A stretch of DNA of 64,000 bases from Capitulum mitella. Lineage: Eukaryota; Arthropoda; Thecostraca; Pollicipedomorpha; Pollicipedidae. The stretch's first letter is position 1. Every line of letters starts with the position of its first letter. The notes beneath the pieces were generated by a model. It worked only from the letters and a program-made list of their open reading frames with translations. It ran no database searches and was not told the origin of the DNA. The position numbers and the translations under genes are program-made. This document shows, piece after piece, positions 60,456 to 64,000 of the stretch. The stretch is taken from assembly GCA_030062745.1 (NCBI GenBank), contig CP099840.1, forward strand, positions 35,901,101-35,965,100, given 5' to 3'.

Positions 60456-60940
60456 GCTAACATTATACAAACATTGTAATGCGATTTGTACTTCTTTAGC
60501 ATAACATGACTAGCAGAAGCTAAAAAAGTGTTTTGGCCTCTTTTGTTTATTCCGTTATTAGAAAACTAATCCTCCTATTTTTAAAACCCTGTGAACGCCC
60601 ATGAATTTTCTCAAAATTTCAAATTTGCATACCCATGGTAAAAGCCCTATCCATAATCTCTCGATTCATGCCAGTTTCATCGAACTCGGTCCATAAACAA
60701 CGGAGTTATAAGAAGTCAAAAAGTATCCCCCATTTTGACATTTTTGCCCCCCTGTATCCACAAATTTCAAAATTTTGAATTTTTTTTTCACAAAAATGTA
60801 GTTGACGTCACGGCAAATCGATTGCCGTTTGTTGCGATGAAATCGGATAAGTAGTTCTCGAGATCTCAGGGGGGGGGCCGAATCCGCCCCCCCCTGCCGG
60901 GAATCGGCCATACCGTCTAGCCCTCCGGGAATAGGGTTAA

Positions 60941-62559
60941 AGGACTGTCACCTGTCCTTTTGTGCCTAGAATTTCCGCTCGCAAATTGCCTGTGATTTCT
61001 CGTCTACGTTACATGACGCGTTAACATTTCAAAGAAATGAGTCTGGGTGCGATAATTGCGCTCCTTTCCTCGGCGAGTCTGTTGAGGGCAAGCTCATCGA
61101 AATCCAGTTGGAATTTTTGTTAGTGATGAACGATGAGTTAGATTATCCCACTTCTAATGAAAATAGATAAACTGTGGTATATGAACAGTGAAGGGTAAAT
61201 TAGCAGAATTTGAACTGTTCGCTGTTAAAAGAAGCCCCATAAGGACCGGTCATCGTTTGCATGTACAATGATCCCCATCACTCTGGAACGTAAAAAATCC
61301 CTTTCAAAAGCCACCTTTATTCATCACAGTTAGGTTAATACGCTGTCGAATATTCTATGTAACGAGCTATGCATACATATGCAAAAGCTCATTTGCTATC
61401 GCCCTTTACGAGAGGCATGACATACATATGTCACCTGCCATTGCGTTATCGTATGCAGAGACGAAAGGATTTCTGTTTAGTATCATCGGGCCTGCACGAA
61501 TCCTCGGCTTCAAATCTACGAACTCTGTTAAATAGCGATGCTTCGCGCCGGTTGCGCCAGAACAGTCTTCCAGAAATACTGTCCGGATAAAAACATTTTA
61601 ACATGTATTGCACTTGCTACAATTCTAAAAGCCTGTTTGAAAAGCAAGATTTCTATGATAGGACATACCAGCCAACAGAGCAGAACTGCAAAGTTGGGAA
61701 GCATAAATACGTTATTTCTTAATACTATCTTAGAACTGGCAGATTACTTTTGTCAGGCACTGGCGGATCCAAAAAGGGGTCATCTGGGTCATGATCCCCC
61801 GTTTCGTTGAAAAACCTGAGATCTACATGTTTTTTGTTTACCGCTTCTCGGCAGAGGTTCTAGGGACTTTGTAAAAAGAAAGAAAAAACAAATAAACATG
61901 GAAATGCTATTTGTAAAAAACGGCGAAACAGAGTGCCCGAAATCAGACAAAAAATCCGCATTGGGGGGTTTGTTAGCTTATGCGAATGGGGACTTGGCCC
62001 CCTTAGTGCATAGCCTGGTTCCATCATTGGAACCGGGAAAACAGGAGTATATAGTGATACGAGATCGGAATTAAAGCGGTCAAGAGAGTGGATGCGAACT
62101 TAAACTTTTCTTACAAGTGTTAGGTAAGAGGGCAGATTTGAATGTCAGTGAACACTAAACATTGCTGCATGCCAGTCTCGTTGGTTTGTGGAATGTTTTG
62201 TCTTGCTCATCAGTTTTCATGCTCTGTGTGCATTGGGGTCTGGTCAGTCTTATGAGAGTTCCTTCGTCGGGCATTTGTTACGGCTGAGGCCACAATGGCA
62301 TGTGCATATTTTTACCATGTTCAGCCCACGCCATATATCAGCTTTACGATGATGAGGTTTCGTCGTCATCCCCGAACGCATCGTTTCGCAAACAAACCAC
62401 GAACACAACTTGGCTAATTAGGCTAATGCCGCGCGACGAGATATGCGATATTGAATCGAGGACCCAGCGAGCAGTGTTTTCTTCTCGTCGATGACGCTCT
62501 GTGCCTAAAACCCCGCACTCTGAAAGCAGCACGGCACAAGCTGCATATGTGAACACCAC
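60941..62559. other. Presumed intron, no recognised gene
   Basis: 1.6 kb. A GGCGGATCCAAAAAGGGGTC word at about 61,763 looks like a hAT-type end, but its partner was not found. Confidence 0.4.
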
Positions 62560-63110
62560 GCCATATGCACCTAAATCGGGCCGGCACGGCCTGCAGAAGC
62601 GGACGGGACCACCCCGCCCGCGGCGCCGGACACGCCGGCCGAGACGGCGGCTGCCGGCGGCGCCGGGCGCCCAGCTGACCCACTAGCATGCCCATTACGT
62701 AACAGTTAGCCGGCGCCGGCGGCCGGCGGCGCGACGCGACGTTTCACACGTGCCGGCCGCCGGCCGAGCGTCGTATGTGGACCGACATCGGCGGTCGCCG
62801 GCGGCCGCGGCAGCCCGGGCGCCCGCGAGCTGCCGCAGCCGGCGCCCCGGGGCGGGCTCACGCGGCGCCGGCCGGTCCCGGGCGGCCGCGGCCGGCTCCG
62901 GCTGCGCCGCCCGCGGCCGCGACGGCCGGCGCCGAGCGGACCGGAGAGGAGGAGGGCTGGCCACAGTCGACGTGCGCTCCACCGGAGCGGCGCAGGGTGG
63001 TCTCGCCCCGCCTCGCGGCGGCTGCAGAGAGATGCTGCCTGCTCTCAGGGGCTGTGGAAGGGTGGAAGTATGCAGGCCGCCCGCTCGTGGCGCCTGCATA
63101 CTGATCTAGG
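62560..63110. promoter_or_regulatory. CpG island
   Basis: Very high CG density with GGCGCCGG and GCGGCCGC words, most likely a promoter-type island. All frames are open by composition, and none shows a recognisable protein or clear start plus donor. It might be an alternative promoter for the gene with an exon at 63,865. Confidence 0.45.
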
Positions 63111-63265
63111 CCGCCCGCAGCGCGTGTAGACAGATCCCGTCAGCACATGACGGCTGTAGACGGATCTGGCCTCCCCGTGGTGTTTGTAGACGGACCTGGG
63201 CCGCTGCCATGGACTGTAGACTGGCTCACACGTGGCGCCTGCAGACTGATCACGTGGCGACTGCC
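63060..63265 (+). repeat. Degenerate minisatellite (TGTAGACGGATCTGGCC units)
   Basis: Imperfect units of roughly 35-40 bases built around CTGTAGACgGATCTGGcC and GTGGCGCCTGCAgACTGATC. Confidence 0.6.
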
Positions 63266-63864
63266 GAGCCGGGCCCGGACGGCGCTGTCAGCCGCAGCGG
63301 GCCCTCCACTAGTGCGCCGGACAGGACAATGGGATCCACGCGGCCGACCCCCGACCGATCCCCACAATCGCCGCTTCGAGACAGGCGCGTGCCGTTCGTA
63401 GCAGGCCAACGGTGGCTCTTCGGGGAGCGCCAGCAAGTAATCATGGTCATTACGGTTTTTGTCCAGGCGTATTGAGCCATTATCGCGGCAGCACTCCGCG
63501 CAGGTGTCGACCATAATCAGTGAACGCGTAAAAGTGGAGGGCGACCCCAGCGTTTTTACCACGAAAACATGGCTGCAGAAGTGTGCATCACTTGCGTTCA
63601 CGGTCGACCAGCTGGCAACTGGAAAATGTTGTCGCTGTGAGAATTCAACACTACATTTCTGAGGAGCATTTACATGACTCTGCAGGGGATGTATAGGCTT
63701 GTGAAGGTTATTATAAGCTTGCAAAGAATCATATCAAAATGAGCCTCAACGTGAACTCGTCTTATTTCTTCAATTCATTTCAGATTGCTTCTTGCATTGG
63801 AAAAGTAGTAAGCCGAACTAAACTACCGTGACATTTTAAATGAGCTACTTCTTTCTTTGCGCAG

Positions 63865-63950
63865 CTGAAGGCACTTCCGGAGAAGGAACGAACAGTTTGT
63901 TTTTGACACTTCCAGTCTCCAAGCTGCCAACTGACATCCGCTGTGGACGA
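63865..63950 (+). CDS. Probable second exon of the gene starting at 58,728
   Basis: Acceptor TTCTTTCTTTGCGCAG. With the first base from exon 1 it reads AEGTSGEGTNSLFLTLPVSK and LPTDIRCGR, and could splice at GTAAAA (63,951). If that donor is not used, the frame ends at TGA 63,972-63,974. The phase match to the signal-peptide exon and the plausible cleavage point (ALVIA/EGT) support the join. The protein family is not recognised. Confidence 0.4.
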
Positions 63951-64000
63951 GTAAAACTGTTGGCTAAAATGTGAAGGTGTTATGCATTTTAATCCACAAT

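Larger units (their letters stand above)
59718..60940 (+). mobile_element. piggyBac-like non-autonomous element, copy 3 (best ends)
   Basis: TTAA lies at 59,718-59,721 and 60,937-60,940. The terminal inverted repeats are perfect over 12 bases, CCCTATTCCCGG at both ends. Just inside each end lies a G-run palindrome (59,736-59,763 and 60,869-60,894) around CCGAATCCG/CGGAATCCG. Near the left end CACGAAACTT matches copies 1 and 2, so it is a related subfamily. A second element appears nested at 59,878-60,455. There is no transposase frame. Confidence 0.85.

Noticed and set aside
62695..63109. Overlapping GC-rich frames on both strands
   Set aside because: CpG island composition removes stops in all frames. 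No start plus donor or domain was found.

Overview
The window is eukaryotic, almost certainly from an arthropod and probably a crustacean. The evidence is: genes split into short exons with GT-AG borders, an insect-type alpha nicotinic receptor gene with the TM2 exon cassette known from insect alpha6 genes, a degenerate CCTAA/TTAGG-type tract, and dense transposon debris with long G runs. No bacterial features (operons, ribosome binding sites, CRISPR) are present. The species assignment is inference.

Minus strand, 5.9-38.4 kb: a complete nicotinic acetylcholine receptor subunit gene (alpha5/6/7 group, most like alpha6). Ten exon positions join in phase into a 499-residue protein. Two positions are multiplied. 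The exon for agonist loop C plus TM1 is present twice (16,707-16,901 and 16,043-16,237, both 195 bp). The exon for TM2 is present three times (13,723-13,809, 13,238-13,324 and 13,004-13,090, all 87 bp). All copies are phase 1-1 with intact splice sites, so one locus could make six receptor cores. The TM2 triplet is known from insect alpha6 genes. I do not recall the duplicated TM1 exon, and it is the best candidate for something undescribed here. The large introns hold transposons and minisatellites.

Plus strand, 47.6-52.1 kb: a complete six-exon ATG5 gene (263 residues), coding for the autophagy conjugation protein, with the ATG12-acceptor lysine at about residue 129. The 2.4 kb in front of it (44,763-47,198) has almost no CpG, although the rest of the window is CpG-rich. 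A repeat copy inside that block shows CpG-to-TpG/CpA decay.

Plus strand, 58.7-64 kb: a signal-peptide first exon in a CpG island and a phase-matched second exon at 63,865 suggest the 5' end of a third gene that runs off the window. It is unidentified.

Mobile DNA: a broken LINE (0-3.9 kb, minus), three TTAA-flanked piggyBac-like elements (24.3, 32.4 and 59.7 kb), a hAT-like element (31.6-34.8 kb) with one piggyBac-like element nested in it, a second hAT-like element (43.0-44.3 kb), a foldback-like element with arms of short subrepeats (40.3-41.6 kb), and a three-copy dispersed repeat here called R1. Several carry clusters of the nuclear-receptor half-site AGGTCA. Coordinates of coding exons were read base by base against splice consensus. 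Boundaries of repeats are approximate unless a duplication or terminal repeat fixes them.
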